The notes: generated from the sequence alone by a model not told the origin. DNA of 64,000 nucleotides from an uncultured Christensenella sp. (GCA_910577555.1 CAJTLF010000005.1:57923-121922), one strand, 5' to 3'; shown: positions 17,019 through 27,067, numbered from the stretch's first letter. A program made the numbers and translations.

Positions 17019-17926
17019 AAATAATTTTATACGTATTTTCCGGCACGGGCAATACGCTTAAAGTTGCCGCGCTGTACAAAAAATATCTTGAAAAACACGA
17101 AGAAAATTCGGTAAAAATTTACCGCATATCCAAAAAGAGCGGAAAATTCCCTTCCCCCGAAGATTACGATTTGGTTGGGATAGGATATCCTATTCACGGT
17201 TTTTCCGCACCCGAGCCTGCGATTAAGTTTTGTATGCAATTACCGACAGTTGAATATAAACGCACGTTTATATTCAAATCTTCGGGAGAAGGTTTGCACG
17301 TCAACGACTGCTCTTCGCAGAAATGTATAAGCATTTTGCAGAAAAAGGGTTACGACGTAAATTTCGAGCGGCACGTGGTTATGCCTTACAATATGATTTA
17401 CCGCCACCGCGACGAAATGGCGAAACAGATGTGGATTTACGCACACGCGCTGGTTGATTTGAACTGCCGTGAAATTATGAACGGAAAGCGCGAAAAAGTC
17501 AAGTTGCCTTTTTATAAGACCTTTTACTGCCCCGTCGTGCGCGTTTTAGAGCAAAAATTTGCCCACGTACACGGTCCTGCGTTTAAAGTGAACGCGGATA
17601 AATGTGTGAAATGCAACAAGTGCGTGAACGTTTGCCCGCAAAACAATATCAAAGTGGAAGACGGAAAATATAAGTTCGGACACGACTGCGTATTATGTAT
17701 GGGCTGCTCGTTCGGCTGTCCGCAGGACGCAATAAGCGTAGGCGTTTTCAAATTCTGGAAAGTGAACGGAAGTTACCGCCTTAACGAACTGAAAAACGAC
17801 GAAAGCATACCCTTCCCTTTCGTTCCGAACAATGCGAAAGGTATTTACAGGCTGTATAAGAAATATTACCGCGAAGCCGACAAGGCACTTGCCGACGCGG
17901 GAATAGACGTAAAAGATTATATTTAA
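17015..17926 (+). CDS. EFR1-type flavodoxin/ferredoxin fusion protein
   Basis: The 303-residue protein begins with a flavodoxin-like FMN site (SGTGNT, residues 9-14) and ends with two 4Fe-4S clusters: Cys197, 200, 203, 207 (CVKCNKCVNVCP) and Cys225, 228, 231, 235 (CVLCMGCSFGCP). This is the EFR1 family of electron-transfer proteins, whose partners are often unknown. It overlaps the SDR gene by ATGA, which suggests it supplies or removes electrons for that enzyme (inference). Confidence 0.92.
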   Translation: MKIILYVFSGTGNTLKVAALYKKYLEKHEENSVKIYRISKKSGKFPSPEDYDLVGIGYPIHGFSAPEPAIKFCMQLPTVEYKRTFIFKSSGEGLHVNDCSSQKCISILQKKGYDVNFERHVVMPYNMIYRHRDEMAKQMWIYAHALVDLNCREIMNGKREKVKLPFYKTFYCPVVRVLEQKFAHVHGPAFKVNADKCVKCNKCVNVCPQNNIKVEDGKYKFGHDCVLCMGCSFGCPQDAISVGVFKFWKVNGSYRLNELKNDESIPFPFVPNNAKGIYRLYKKYYREADKALADAGIDVKDYI

Positions 17927-17977
17927 ACCGTTAGATAAATAATTTGCGTCTTTCAGGCATATAATTCGTTGTACGAG

Positions 17978-18904
17978 ATGAAAGTCAAAACCTTTTTTAA
18001 AAACTTCGGGATAGGCGCGCTCATAGGCGTGGCGATGATTATTCCCGGAGTAAGCGGCGGAACGATAGCCGTGCTTTTGAATATTTACGATAAGCTTATC
18101 TGCGCGATAAGCGATTTGCGGCGCGATTTTAAAAACAGTTTTAAATTTTTGTTGCCAATCGTTCTGGGCGCAGTTGCGGCTGTGGTTGCAGCTTATTTCC
18201 CGATAAAGTTTTTTATAACCAAAGCCCCGCTACCAACTTTACTATTCTTTGCGGGTTTAATGGTAGGGTCATTCCCCAAAATGCTTAAAGATACCGTTAA
18301 AAAGGGCTTTAAACGGACTGATATCATAGCGTCGGTAATTCCGCTCGCGCTACTGATAGGCGTTTGTTTTATCCCTTCGCTCGGCGACGTAAATCTCGGG
18401 TCGGATATGCCCGTTTACGGTTACTTTTTACTAATCGCGGTGGGTATGCTCGCTTCCTGCGCTTTGGTAGTACCGGGTGTGAGCGGTTCGGGTTTATTGC
18501 TTATTTTAGGCTACTATACTTCCATTTTAAATACCGTTTCCGCGTTAAAAACTGATTTCGGACATTCGCTTTTAGTGCTTGCGCTATTCGCCGCGGGGCT
18601 TATAATAGGCTTTTTCTCAATTGCAAAGCTTATGAAATATCTGTTAAATAAATTTCCACGCGGCACGAGTTGGGCTATAATAGGCTTCGTGGTAGGGTCT
18701 ATTCCCGCAATATTCCTGTCTTTCGACTGGGCAGGGGAAGCAGTTCCGGAAATTACCCCGCTTCATATCGGAATAGGTGTGGTTTTATGCATAGCAGGCG
18801 CAATTGCCACCTTTGCCCTTACCGCGTTCGTTGAAGGAAAAATGAAAAAACAAACGATTGCAAGCAGTGACAACTGTACGGAAAAACAAATCAACGAAGA
18901 TTAA
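17978..18904 (+). CDS. DUF368 membrane protein, PopT-like polyprenyl-phosphate translocase
   Basis: This protein of about 308 residues has eight or so membrane segments and the duplicated DUF368 motif: IIPGVSGGTIAVLLNIYDKL near the N-terminus and VVPGVSGSGLLLILGYY about 150 residues later. DUF368 members were shown to return undecaprenyl phosphate across the membrane for reuse in wall synthesis (published for PopT). An in-frame TTG at 17969 is an alternative start; neither has a clear ribosome binding site. It follows the ferredoxin gene by about 50 bases. The presence of O-antigen-ligase-like and envelope genes in the window fits a need for lipid-carrier recycling. Confidence 0.88.
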   Translation: MKVKTFFKNFGIGALIGVAMIIPGVSGGTIAVLLNIYDKLICAISDLRRDFKNSFKFLLPIVLGAVAAVVAAYFPIKFFITKAPLPTLLFFAGLMVGSFPKMLKDTVKKGFKRTDIIASVIPLALLIGVCFIPSLGDVNLGSDMPVYGYFLLIAVGMLASCALVVPGVSGSGLLLILGYYTSILNTVSALKTDFGHSLLVLALFAAGLIIGFFSIAKLMKYLLNKFPRGTSWAIIGFVVGSIPAIFLSFDWAGEAVPEITPLHIGIGVVLCIAGAIATFALTAFVEGKMKKQTIASSDNCTEKQINED

Positions 18905-18939
18905 TATGACAATAAACTTAATATGAAAAGTAAAAAATA

Positions 18940-18967
18940 TGCGTCGGCGCAAATATGCGCCGACGCA
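18940..18967. terminator. Bidirectional intrinsic terminator between DUF368 and rpoC
   Basis: A 12-bp perfect stem (TGCGTCGGCGCA with loop AATA) has T-rich tracts on both sides, so it can end both the plus-strand DUF368 transcript and the minus-strand rpoBC transcript. Confidence 0.88.
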
Positions 18968-18982
18968 TTAATTTTTATTGAA

Positions 18983-21900
18983 TTACTTTTCGATAGGGTC
19001 TACTACGCTGTTATAACCGGGGTTAAGCACGGGGGACATATTTTTATATTCCTTTACGCCCGTACCTGCGGGTATGAGTTTACCTATAATTACGTTCTCT
19101 TTAAGACCGATAAGCGGGTCAACCTTATTCTTGATAGCCGCGTCGGTAAGAACTCTTGCCGTTTCCTGGAAGGACGCCGCGGAAAGGAATGAATCTGTTG
19201 ACAACGCCGCTTTGGTTATGCCGAGCAGTATACGCTTTTGCAGTGCGGGAGTACCGCCGTTTTCGATAGCGAGCGTATTCTCTTCTTCCGCAGTGAACAT
19301 ATCCACCGTTTCACCGGGGAGCAGGTTGGTTGAGCCTGCGCTCTCTATTCTTACCTTTCTGAGCATCTGGCGCACGATAATTTCAACGTGTTTGTCGTTG
19401 ATATCAACGCCCTGCGAGCGGTATACGGACTGAACCTGTTCGAGAATATAGTCCTGAACGCCCTTTACGCCCGAAATTCTTAAAATATCCTGCGGGTAAA
19501 CGGAGCCTACGTTGAGTACCGAGCCGGGTTGAACGGTCTGCCCGTCTTTAACCAGAAGTTCGGCGTTGAACGGCAGGGTGTATTCCTTTTTGACTTCTCT
19601 CGTTACGGGGTCGCGTACGATTACGTGCTTTAAATTGTCCTTATCGTCGATAAATACAGTACCCGAAACTTCGCAAAGAGTAGAGCAGCCCTTTGGCTTA
19701 CGCGCTTCGAAAAGCTCTTCTACACGGGGGAGACCTTGTGTAATGTCGCCCGTAGCAGCGATACCGCCCGTATGGAAGGTACGCATGGTAAGCTGGGTAC
19801 CGGGTTCGCCTATGGACTGAGCCGCAATAACGCCTACCGCCTCGCCCGTCTGCACGGGAAGGTTGGTTGCCATATTCTTGCCGTAGCACTTGGCGCACAC
19901 GCCGTAACGCGAGTTACAAGTGAATACCGAACGGATTGCAACTTCTTCAATGCCCGCCGCGATAACTTTTTTAGCGAGCGCGTCGGTCACGAAACCGTTC
20001 TGTTCGACGATAACGTTGCCGTCCTTATCCTTTACGTCTTCGGCTACGAATCTGCCCTGAATTCTGTCTTCAAGACCTTCGATAACTTCGCCGTTAGGAC
20101 CGGTTATAGCTCTTACAACCATACCGCGGGGTTTTTTACTGCCCGCCATACAGTCGTCCTCGCGCACGATTACGTCCTGCGAGACGTCTACGAGACGACG
20201 GGTAAGATAACCAGAGTCCGCCGTTTTCAACGCCGTATCGGCAAGACCTTTACGTCCGCCGTGCGACGAAATGAAGTATTCGAGAACGGAAAGACCCTGT
20301 CTGAAACACGATTTAACGGGGACTTCAATCTTTTTACCCTGCGGGTTAACCATCAGTCCGCGCATACCGGAAAGCTGTTTCATCTGGTCGATTGAACCAC
20401 GCGCGCCCGAATTTGCCATCATCCATATGGGATTGAACTTGTCGAGCGATTTTTTAAGTGCGTCGGTAACTTTATCGGTTGCGTCGTCCCACGCGTTGAT
20501 AACCGCGTTGTAACGCTCTTCTTCGCGCAAGAGACCGCGCTGGAATTTCTTTTCGATTTTTATAACGGTTTCTTCCGTTTCCGCAACGATTTCCTTTTTA
20601 GCGTCGGGAACGTGCATATCGAATACTGAAGTGGTGATTGCACCAACCGTAGAATACTTGTAGCCGAGCGTCTTTATCTTATCGAGAATATCAGCCGCTC
20701 TCGGCGCGCCGCCCGTCTTAAAGCACCGCTCAACTATTTTGCCGAGCTGTTTTTTACCTACGGCAACCGCACTGCCAAGGAATTCGTAAGAAATTTCGTA
20801 TTTAAGATAATCTTCGGGTTGTTTGCGCTCTACGAAACCCAAATCCTGCGGCATTTCGGAGTTGAATATAATTCTGCCGACCGAAGTTTTTACGATGCCC
20901 GTAACTGTCTGACCGTTATAAGGCGACTTTTCGTCTTCTATTGTAACCGTTCTGCGCACGAAAATTTCGTCCTGCATATGAACGAGTTTAAGCTGATAAG
21001 CAATCATAGCTTCGTCGTCGGATATATAGGCGTTTGGAACGTATTTTTCCGCTCCTTCCTCGCCTTCCGCGCACTCGTAATATCTGTCGCCGACGTAGCG
21101 GTAGTATTTACCTTCTTCACGGCGGAGAATGGTAAGATAGTACGCGCCCATAACCATATCCTGCGAAGGCTGCATAACGGGCTTACCGTCTGAAAGCTTT
21201 AAGATGTTGTTCGACGAGAGCATTAAATATCTCGCTTCCGCCTGCGCTTCGATGGAAAGGGGTACGTGAACCGCCATCTGGTCGCCGTCGAAGTCTGCAT
21301 TGAACGCCGTACATACGAGCGGGTGAATTTTGATTGCTCTGCCTTCGATAAGCACAGGCTCGAAAGCCTGAATTGAAAGTCTGTGCAAGGTAGGAGCGCG
21401 GTTCAGAAGAACGGGGTGTTCCTTGATTACTTCTTCTAAAACGTCCCATACGAAAGGCTTTGCCTTTTCTACGGTGCGTTTTGCACTCTTTATGTTGTGG
21501 CACTGCCCGCTTTCAACGAGTTTTTTCATAACGAAAGGCTTGAAAAGCTCAATCGCCATTTCTTTGGGCAGACCGCACTGGTAAAGCTTGAGTTCGGGAC
21601 CTACGACGATAACCGAACGGCCTGAATAGTCTACACGCTTACCGAGCAGGTTCTGACGGAAACGGCCCTGCTTACCGCGGAGCATTCCCGAAAGCGATTT
21701 AAGCTCGCGGTTGGAAGGACCGGACAGAGCCTTGCCGCGTCTGCCGTTATCTATAAGCGCGTCCACCGCTTCCTGCAACATACGCTTTTCGTTTTTGACA
21801 ATCATATCGGGAGCGCCGAGCTCCATCATTCTCTTCAAACGGTTGTTGCGGTTGATAACTCTTCTGTAAAGGTCGTTAAGGTCGGACGAAGCAAATCTGC

Positions 21901-22657
21901 CGCCGTCGAGCTGAACCATAGGTCGGATATCGGGGGGAAGCACGGGCAACACGGTTAAAACCATCCATTCGGGACGGTTGCCGCTCTTGCGGAATGCTTC
22001 CAATACTTCTATTCTCTTTACGGCTTTGACGCGTTTCTGGCTTGCGGTGCCGCTGTCGATAATCTTTTTAGCGTCTTCGCATTCCTTATCAAGGTCTACT
22101 GCCATTAACAGCTCGCGGATAGCTTCCGCGCCCATACCGACTTTTAAGCCCGTAGTTTCGCTGTCGCCGTATTTTTCTTCTATTTCGCGCAGTTCCTTAT
22201 CGTTGATAACCTGCTTGTATTCGAGAATGGGAACGCTGCCGGGGTTAATTACGACGTAAGCGGCGAAGTAAATAATCTGCTCCAAAGCCTTGGGACTCAT
22301 ATCGAGAATGAGACCTATTCTCGACGGAACGCCGCGGAAATACCAGATATGGGAAACGGGAGCGGCAAGCTCGATGTGTCCCATTCTTTCGCGTCTTACT
22401 TTGGCGCGGGTAACTTCTACGCCGCACTTTTCGCAGGTGATGCCCTTGTAGCGTATTCTCTTATACTTTCCGCAGTGACATTCCCAGTCCTTCATAGGTC
22501 CGAAAATACGCTCGCAGAAAAGTCCGTCTTTTTCGGGCTTTTGCGTTCTGTAGTTTATGGTCTCGGGCTTGGTTACTTCGCCTTTGGAAAGTTCCCTTAT
22601 TTTTTCGGGAGACGCCACGCTGATTTTTATTGAGTTAAAATCGTTTAATTCAAACAT
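18983..22657 (-). CDS. rpoC: DNA-directed RNA polymerase subunit beta-prime
   Basis: The 1224-residue subunit has the N-terminal zinc finger CHCGKYKRIRYKGITCEKC (about 60-80), the catalytic loop NADFDGDQM with the three Mg-binding aspartates, the bridge-helix/trigger-loop region (GGRKGLADTALKTADSGYLTRR), the second zinc site (CNSRYGVCAKCYG) and the QSIGEPGTQLTMRTFHTGG motif. Length is normal for Bacillota. It starts 12 bases after the rpoB stop with AGGTGG before the ATG. Confidence 0.98.
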   Translation of the reverse strand: MFELNDFNSIKISVASPEKIRELSKGEVTKPETINYRTQKPEKDGLFCERIFGPMKDWECHCGKYKRIRYKGITCEKCGVEVTRAKVRRERMGHIELAAPVSHIWYFRGVPSRIGLILDMSPKALEQIIYFAAYVVINPGSVPILEYKQVINDKELREIEEKYGDSETTGLKVGMGAEAIRELLMAVDLDKECEDAKKIIDSGTASQKRVKAVKRIEVLEAFRKSGNRPEWMVLTVLPVLPPDIRPMVQLDGGRFASSDLNDLYRRVINRNNRLKRMMELGAPDMIVKNEKRMLQEAVDALIDNGRRGKALSGPSNRELKSLSGMLRGKQGRFRQNLLGKRVDYSGRSVIVVGPELKLYQCGLPKEMAIELFKPFVMKKLVESGQCHNIKSAKRTVEKAKPFVWDVLEEVIKEHPVLLNRAPTLHRLSIQAFEPVLIEGRAIKIHPLVCTAFNADFDGDQMAVHVPLSIEAQAEARYLMLSSNNILKLSDGKPVMQPSQDMVMGAYYLTILRREEGKYYRYVGDRYYECAEGEEGAEKYVPNAYISDDEAMIAYQLKLVHMQDEIFVRRTVTIEDEKSPYNGQTVTGIVKTSVGRIIFNSEMPQDLGFVERKQPEDYLKYEISYEFLGSAVAVGKKQLGKIVERCFKTGGAPRAADILDKIKTLGYKYSTVGAITTSVFDMHVPDAKKEIVAETEETVIKIEKKFQRGLLREEERYNAVINAWDDATDKVTDALKKSLDKFNPIWMMANSGARGSIDQMKQLSGMRGLMVNPQGKKIEVPVKSCFRQGLSVLEYFISSHGGRKGLADTALKTADSGYLTRRLVDVSQDVIVREDDCMAGSKKPRGMVVRAITGPNGEVIEGLEDRIQGRFVAEDVKDKDGNVIVEQNGFVTDALAKKVIAAGIEEVAIRSVFTCNSRYGVCAKCYGKNMATNLPVQTGEAVGVIAAQSIGEPGTQLTMRTFHTGGIAATGDITQGLPRVEELFEARKPKGCSTLCEVSGTVFIDDKDNLKHVIVRDPVTREVKKEYTLPFNAELLVKDGQTVQPGSVLNVGSVYPQDILRISGVKGVQDYILEQVQSVYRSQGVDINDKHVEIIVRQMLRKVRIESAGSTNLLPGETVDMFTAEEENTLAIENGGTPALQKRILLGITKAALSTDSFLSAASFQETARVLTDAAIKNKVDPLIGLKENVIIGKLIPAGTGVKEYKNMSPVLNPGYNSVVDPIEK

Positions 22658-22669
22658 ATTCCACCTGCC

Positions 22670-25600
22670 TTATTCCTTGTCGCCGTCGTCGCCGAACAGG
22701 TCAAGGTCGTCTTCGTCTTCATCGTCTTCGTCGAAAAGCGTGAATTTATCGCCCAAATCGTCGTCTTCGTCGTCGAAATCGTCAAGCTCGTCGCCCGAGA
22801 ACAATTCTTTGCTTGTAAAGTCGTCTTCGTCGTTGTCGAATATGGAAATGGGTTCGAGTTCGAGTTCTTCTTCGTCGGCGTCGCCCGTAATATCGAATTC
22901 GGTAACGGGGATAGAATCGTCGAGTTCCTGCGCTTCTCTCGCCTTTGCGGTGGGGATTACGTCATCGTCGTCGTCAAGTTCGCGGATAACGAGTTCTTCT
23001 CCGCTTTCGGTGAGTACTTTCACGTCGAGTGCGAGCGACTGCAATTCTTTGAGCAATACCTTGAACGCTTCGGGAATACCGGGCTCGGAAATATTGTTGC
23101 CCTTAACTATGCTTTCGTAAGTTTTTACACGGCCGACGATATCGTCCGATTTAACGGTAAGAATTTCCTGAAGAATGTGCGCCGCGCCGTAAGCTTCCAA
23201 CGCCCACACTTCCATTTCACCGAAACGCTGTCCGCCGAACTGTGCTTTACCGCCCAAAGGCTGCTGCGTTACAAGGCTGTAAGGACCTATCGAACGCGCG
23301 TGAATCTTATCGTCTACAAGGTGGTTCAGCTTAATCATATACTGAACGCCGACAGTAACTCTGTTTTCGAAAGGTTCGCCCGTTCTGCCGTCGTAAACCT
23401 GAATTTTACCGTCTACCTTGCCTTCGGGGTTCAAAAGATTGTTTTCTTCAAACAGCTTCTTAATATCCTGCTCGGTCGCGCCGTCGAATACGGGCGTCGC
23501 AATTTTCCAGCCGAGCTGTTTGCAGACTAAGCCCAAATGAACTTCAAGCACCTGACCGATATTCATACGCGAAGGAACGCCCAGCGGGTTAAGCACTATC
23601 TGTAAAGGAGTACCGTCCGCAAGGAAAGGCATATCCGCCTGCGGCAATACACGGGAAATAACGCCCTTGTTACCGTGACGGCCCGCCATCTTGTCGCCAA
23701 TCTGTATCTTACGCTTCTGCGCTATATATACGCGTACCAATTTGGAAACGCCGGGGGAAAGTTCGTCCTTGTTTTCGCGGGTAAACACCTTTACGTCTAC
23801 TACTATACCGCCTTCACCGTGGGGAACTTTTAGGGAAGTATCCCTTACTTCTCTCGACTTTTCGCCGAAGATTGCGCGGAGCAATCTCTCTTCGGGGGTA
23901 AGCTCGGTTTCACCCTTGGGGGTTACTTTACCGACGAGTATATCGCCCGGCTGAACTTCCGCGCCGACACGGATAATGCCGTCCGCATCCAAATCCTTGA
24001 GCGCGTCTTCGGAAACGTTGGGTATATCTCTCGTAATTTCTTCCGCGCCGAGCTTGGTGTCGCGCGCTTCCGTTTCGTGTTCTTCGATGTGAATGGACGT
24101 GAACACGTCGTCCTGAACGAGTTTTTCTGAGATGAGAATCGCGTCTTCGTAGTTATATCCTTCCCACTCCATATAGCCGATAAGGATATTTTTACCGAGC
24201 GCAAGCTCTCCGTTGTTGGTTGCGGGACCGTCGGCGATTATTTCTCCCGCCGAAACTCTGTCGCCCGTGTTGATTAAGGGGCGTTGGTTAAGGCAAGTGC
24301 CTTGGTTTGAACGCTGGAATTTCTTTAAAGGATACTCGGAGATAAGTCCGTCGTCTTCCTGAATTTTAATGCAGTCGGACGCGACGCCTACGGCTACGCC
24401 GCCGTTTTTGGCGCGAACCATTACGCCGCTGTCGCGCGCTATCGCGTGTTCGATACCCGTTGCGACGATTGCGCTTTCCGTCTTCATAAGGGGAACTGCC
24501 TGACGCTGCATGTTCGAACCCATAAGCGCACGGTTGGTATCGTCGTTTTCAAGGAAAGGAATGAGCGCGGTCGCTACCGAAACGAGCTGTTTGGGCGAAA
24601 CGTCCATATAATCCATCTTATCCGCCGTATACTGCGTAATCAAATCGCGGTGGCGACAACCGATATGGGTATTTTCAAAGCGGTTGGTAATATCCAAAGG
24701 TTCGTTCGCCTGAGCGACTATAAACCTGTCTTCTTCGTCGGCGGTGAGATAATCGACGTGGTCGGTTACCCAGGTATCGATAACCTTGCCTTCAGCGTCC
24801 AGAGTATGCTCAACCTTTCTGTACGGACTCATTATAAAGCCGTATTCGTTTACCTTCGAGAAAGTTGCAAGCGAAGAAATAAGACCTATATTCTGACCTT
24901 CGGGCGTTTCTATAGGGCAAAGTCTGCCGTAATGCGAGTGGTGAACGTCGCGCACGTCGAAAGTAGCTCTTTCGCGGTTAAGACCGCCGGGACCGAGCGC
25001 AGACAGCTTACGCTTATGGGTAAGCTCTGCAGCGGGGTTGGTCTGGTCCATGAACTGCGACAACTGTGAAGAGCCGAAGAACTCGCGGATAACAGCCGTT
25101 ACGGGGCGCACGTTTACGAGCGAAGAAGGCTCGACTTCCATCGCGTCCTGCGTTGCCATTCTCTCCTTGATAAGTTTTTCAAGCCTTGCGATACCTATGC
25201 GGAGCTGGTTCTGGAGAAGCTCTCCGACCGAGCGCACGCGGCGGTTGCCCAGGTGGTCGATATTGTCGATAGTACCTATGCCGTACTGTAAATCGAGATT
25301 GGAAGAAATTGCGGCAACTATATCGTCAACCGTAATATGTTTATGGTTGAGTTTTTCGATTATGGGCTTAATCGTCTTTCTGTCGTCGTCGTCGAGTTCC
25401 TTATCGGAATTGAGAAGTTCGGAAAATCTCTTGCACGCTTCAACGAACTTAATGCGAAGCTCGCGGCGTTTTTCCCTGTTCTTCTTGTCTTCGGGCTTTT
25501 CGTCGTCCGTTTCGGGAAGTTCGACCGCGTAATATATCGCGTTAATATCGTCAAGATACTTTTCCGCAACTTCTTCGGGTTTCGCGCTCTCGCACTCTGC

Positions 25601-26737
25601 GGCGAGCTTTTGCATAAACTTGAAGTTGGGCAGATATATAGTGGGTAAAAGTCCGAAAGCCTTGTGCGGCTTGTCCGACACCGCCGAAAAATGACAGGTA
25701 TTGTTTGCAATAATCTTGTGCTTTATTTCGCCGTGCTGAGCGTCGGATACGAGTACGAAAACTTCGTTCACGCCGCAGTTCTGCATTTCGTAAGCCTGCT
25801 CTTCGGTAACGGTATCGCCCGAGTGCGCGATTATTTCGCCCGTTTCGGGGTTGACTATATCGTCCGCAAGACGGCAGCCGGGCAATCTGTAAGCTAAATT
25901 AAGTTTTTTGTTGAACTTATATCTGCCTACCTTCACCACGTCGTAACGGCGGGGGTCGAAGAAAAGGTTGTTGAGGTGCTGGCGCACGGACGCTTCGGTG
26001 GGAACTTCGCCGGGACGCAGTCTTCTGTAAAGCTCTACCAAGCCGTCGGATTCCGATTTGGTGGTATCCTTGGCGATGGTGCTTTCAATCATAGGCTCGT
26101 TTGCAAACAAATCGAGCAAAGCTCTGTCCGAGCCGAAACCGAGCGCACGGAGCAGTACGGTGGCGCATATCTTGCGCTTTCTGTCAACGTGAACCCACAG
26201 AACACCCTGCGCGTCCTGCTCGAATTCCAACCACGCGCCGCGGTTGGGTATAACGGTCGTGCCGAAAATTTCCTTACCCGTCTTGTCCCTTTGCGACGCG
26301 TTATACGCGCCGGGGGAACGGACGAGCTGTGAAACGATTACGCGCTCCGCACCGTTTATTATGAACGAACCCGAATCGGTCATGAGCGGGAACTCGCCCA
26401 TAAAAACGTTCTGGTCTATAACTTCGTCCTTAACTTTGTTTACGAGTCTGATTCTTACGTGCATGGGCAGGGCGTAAGTAGCGTCGCGGTTGCGGCACTC
26501 CTGCTCGTTGTACTTGGGCTTATCGTCGAACCAATGTTCGAGAAAATAAAGCTCGTAATGGTCGGAATAGTCGGTAATGGGCATGAAGTCTTCGAATACT
26601 TCGGTAATGCCTTCCTTCATAAACGCATCGTAACTCGACTTCTGAATTTCGACAAGGTCGGGAATGTCGATAACTTCGTTTATCTTACCGAACTTTCTTC
26701 TCTCTGTTTTGCCATACTTGTGAAGCGGTAAATTCAT
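22670..26737 (-). CDS. rpoB: DNA-directed RNA polymerase subunit beta, with long acidic C-terminal tail
   Basis: The 1355-residue subunit shows the fork loop 2/rifampicin region (FGSSQLSQFMDQTNPAAELTHKRRLSALGPGG-type, here ending HKRKLSALGPGG), the DGDKMAGRHGNKGV-like IGDKMAGRHGNKGV stretch and GGKAQFGGQRFGEMEVWALEAYGA. The conserved fold ends near ESGEELVIRE; about 103 extra residues follow (22670-22981), roughly half Asp/Glu and with four short aromatic islands of the SIFDND/ELFSGD type. The usual clostridial length is about 1230-1250. It begins with AAAGGAG and ATG after a leader of about 250 bases; rplJ-rplL, which often precede rpoB, are not here. Confidence 0.98.
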   Translation of the reverse strand: MNLPLHKYGKTERRKFGKINEVIDIPDLVEIQKSSYDAFMKEGITEVFEDFMPITDYSDHYELYFLEHWFDDKPKYNEQECRNRDATYALPMHVRIRLVNKVKDEVIDQNVFMGEFPLMTDSGSFIINGAERVIVSQLVRSPGAYNASQRDKTGKEIFGTTVIPNRGAWLEFEQDAQGVLWVHVDRKRKICATVLLRALGFGSDRALLDLFANEPMIESTIAKDTTKSESDGLVELYRRLRPGEVPTEASVRQHLNNLFFDPRRYDVVKVGRYKFNKKLNLAYRLPGCRLADDIVNPETGEIIAHSGDTVTEEQAYEMQNCGVNEVFVLVSDAQHGEIKHKIIANNTCHFSAVSDKPHKAFGLLPTIYLPNFKFMQKLAAECESAKPEEVAEKYLDDINAIYYAVELPETDDEKPEDKKNREKRRELRIKFVEACKRFSELLNSDKELDDDDRKTIKPIIEKLNHKHITVDDIVAAISSNLDLQYGIGTIDNIDHLGNRRVRSVGELLQNQLRIGIARLEKLIKERMATQDAMEVEPSSLVNVRPVTAVIREFFGSSQLSQFMDQTNPAAELTHKRKLSALGPGGLNRERATFDVRDVHHSHYGRLCPIETPEGQNIGLISSLATFSKVNEYGFIMSPYRKVEHTLDAEGKVIDTWVTDHVDYLTADEEDRFIVAQANEPLDITNRFENTHIGCRHRDLITQYTADKMDYMDVSPKQLVSVATALIPFLENDDTNRALMGSNMQRQAVPLMKTESAIVATGIEHAIARDSGVMVRAKNGGVAVGVASDCIKIQEDDGLISEYPLKKFQRSNQGTCLNQRPLINTGDRVSAGEIIADGPATNNGELALGKNILIGYMEWEGYNYEDAILISEKLVQDDVFTSIHIEEHETEARDTKLGAEEITRDIPNVSEDALKDLDADGIIRVGAEVQPGDILVGKVTPKGETELTPEERLLRAIFGEKSREVRDTSLKVPHGEGGIVVDVKVFTRENKDELSPGVSKLVRVYIAQKRKIQIGDKMAGRHGNKGVISRVLPQADMPFLADGTPLQIVLNPLGVPSRMNIGQVLEVHLGLVCKQLGWKIATPVFDGATEQDIKKLFEENNLLNPEGKVDGKIQVYDGRTGEPFENRVTVGVQYMIKLNHLVDDKIHARSIGPYSLVTQQPLGGKAQFGGQRFGEMEVWALEAYGAAHILQEILTVKSDDIVGRVKTYESIVKGNNISEPGIPEAFKVLLKELQSLALDVKVLTESGEELVIRELDDDDDVIPTAKAREAQELDDSIPVTEFDITGDADEEELELEPISIFDNDEDDFTSKELFSGDELDDFDDEDDDLGDKFTLFDEDDEDEDDLDLFGDDGDKE

Positions 26738-26908
26738 TAAAACGAACTCCTTTAATTTCGGCTGTGCGCCACTGTATTTTCACATTTTGGCGATTTTGCG
26801 TGTATATCTTTTCACCGCAAACAATCGAATGTTTCAAAAATTAAAAATTTTCTGCCGTTATCCTTTACAAATTTATAATTAAGTATTATACTTTATAAGA
26901 ATTGCGCG

Positions 26909-26950
26909 GCTTTTTACCTGCGATTTTGTCGGATTTTGACGGTAAAAAGC
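26909..26950 (-). promoter_or_regulatory. Hairpin in the rpoB leader
   Basis: Arms GCTTTTTACC and GGTAAAAAGC (10 bp, perfect) enclose 22 bases containing two tandem copies of GATTTTG. The element is transcribed in the long rpoB leader. No T tract follows, so it is not a plain terminator; a regulatory or stabilising role is possible. Confidence 0.5.
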
Positions 26951-27000
26951 GTTAAAAAATTGAATTTTTGCGCAAAAACAGCATTTTAGTACAGTTTATT

Positions 27001-27029
27001 ATTGTACTACTTCGCAATCAAGGTGTCAA
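27001..27029 (-). promoter_or_regulatory. sigmaA-type promoter of rpoB-rpoC
   Basis: Minus strand: -35 TTGACA (27024-27029), 17 bp, -10 TACAAT (27001-27006). It gives a leader of about 255 bases before rpoB. A second TATAAT-like box lies inside that leader near 26883-26890 without a good -35. Confidence 0.75.
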
Positions 27030-27067
27030 CCGTTTTCGCAAAGTAGTGAAAATATTTTTTTAAAGTT

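Noticed and set aside
22557..23120. Plus-strand frame with long serine runs
   Set aside because: It is the complement of the Asp/Glu codons of the RpoB tail (GAC/GAA read as TCG/TTC); no ribosome binding site and wholly inside rpoB.
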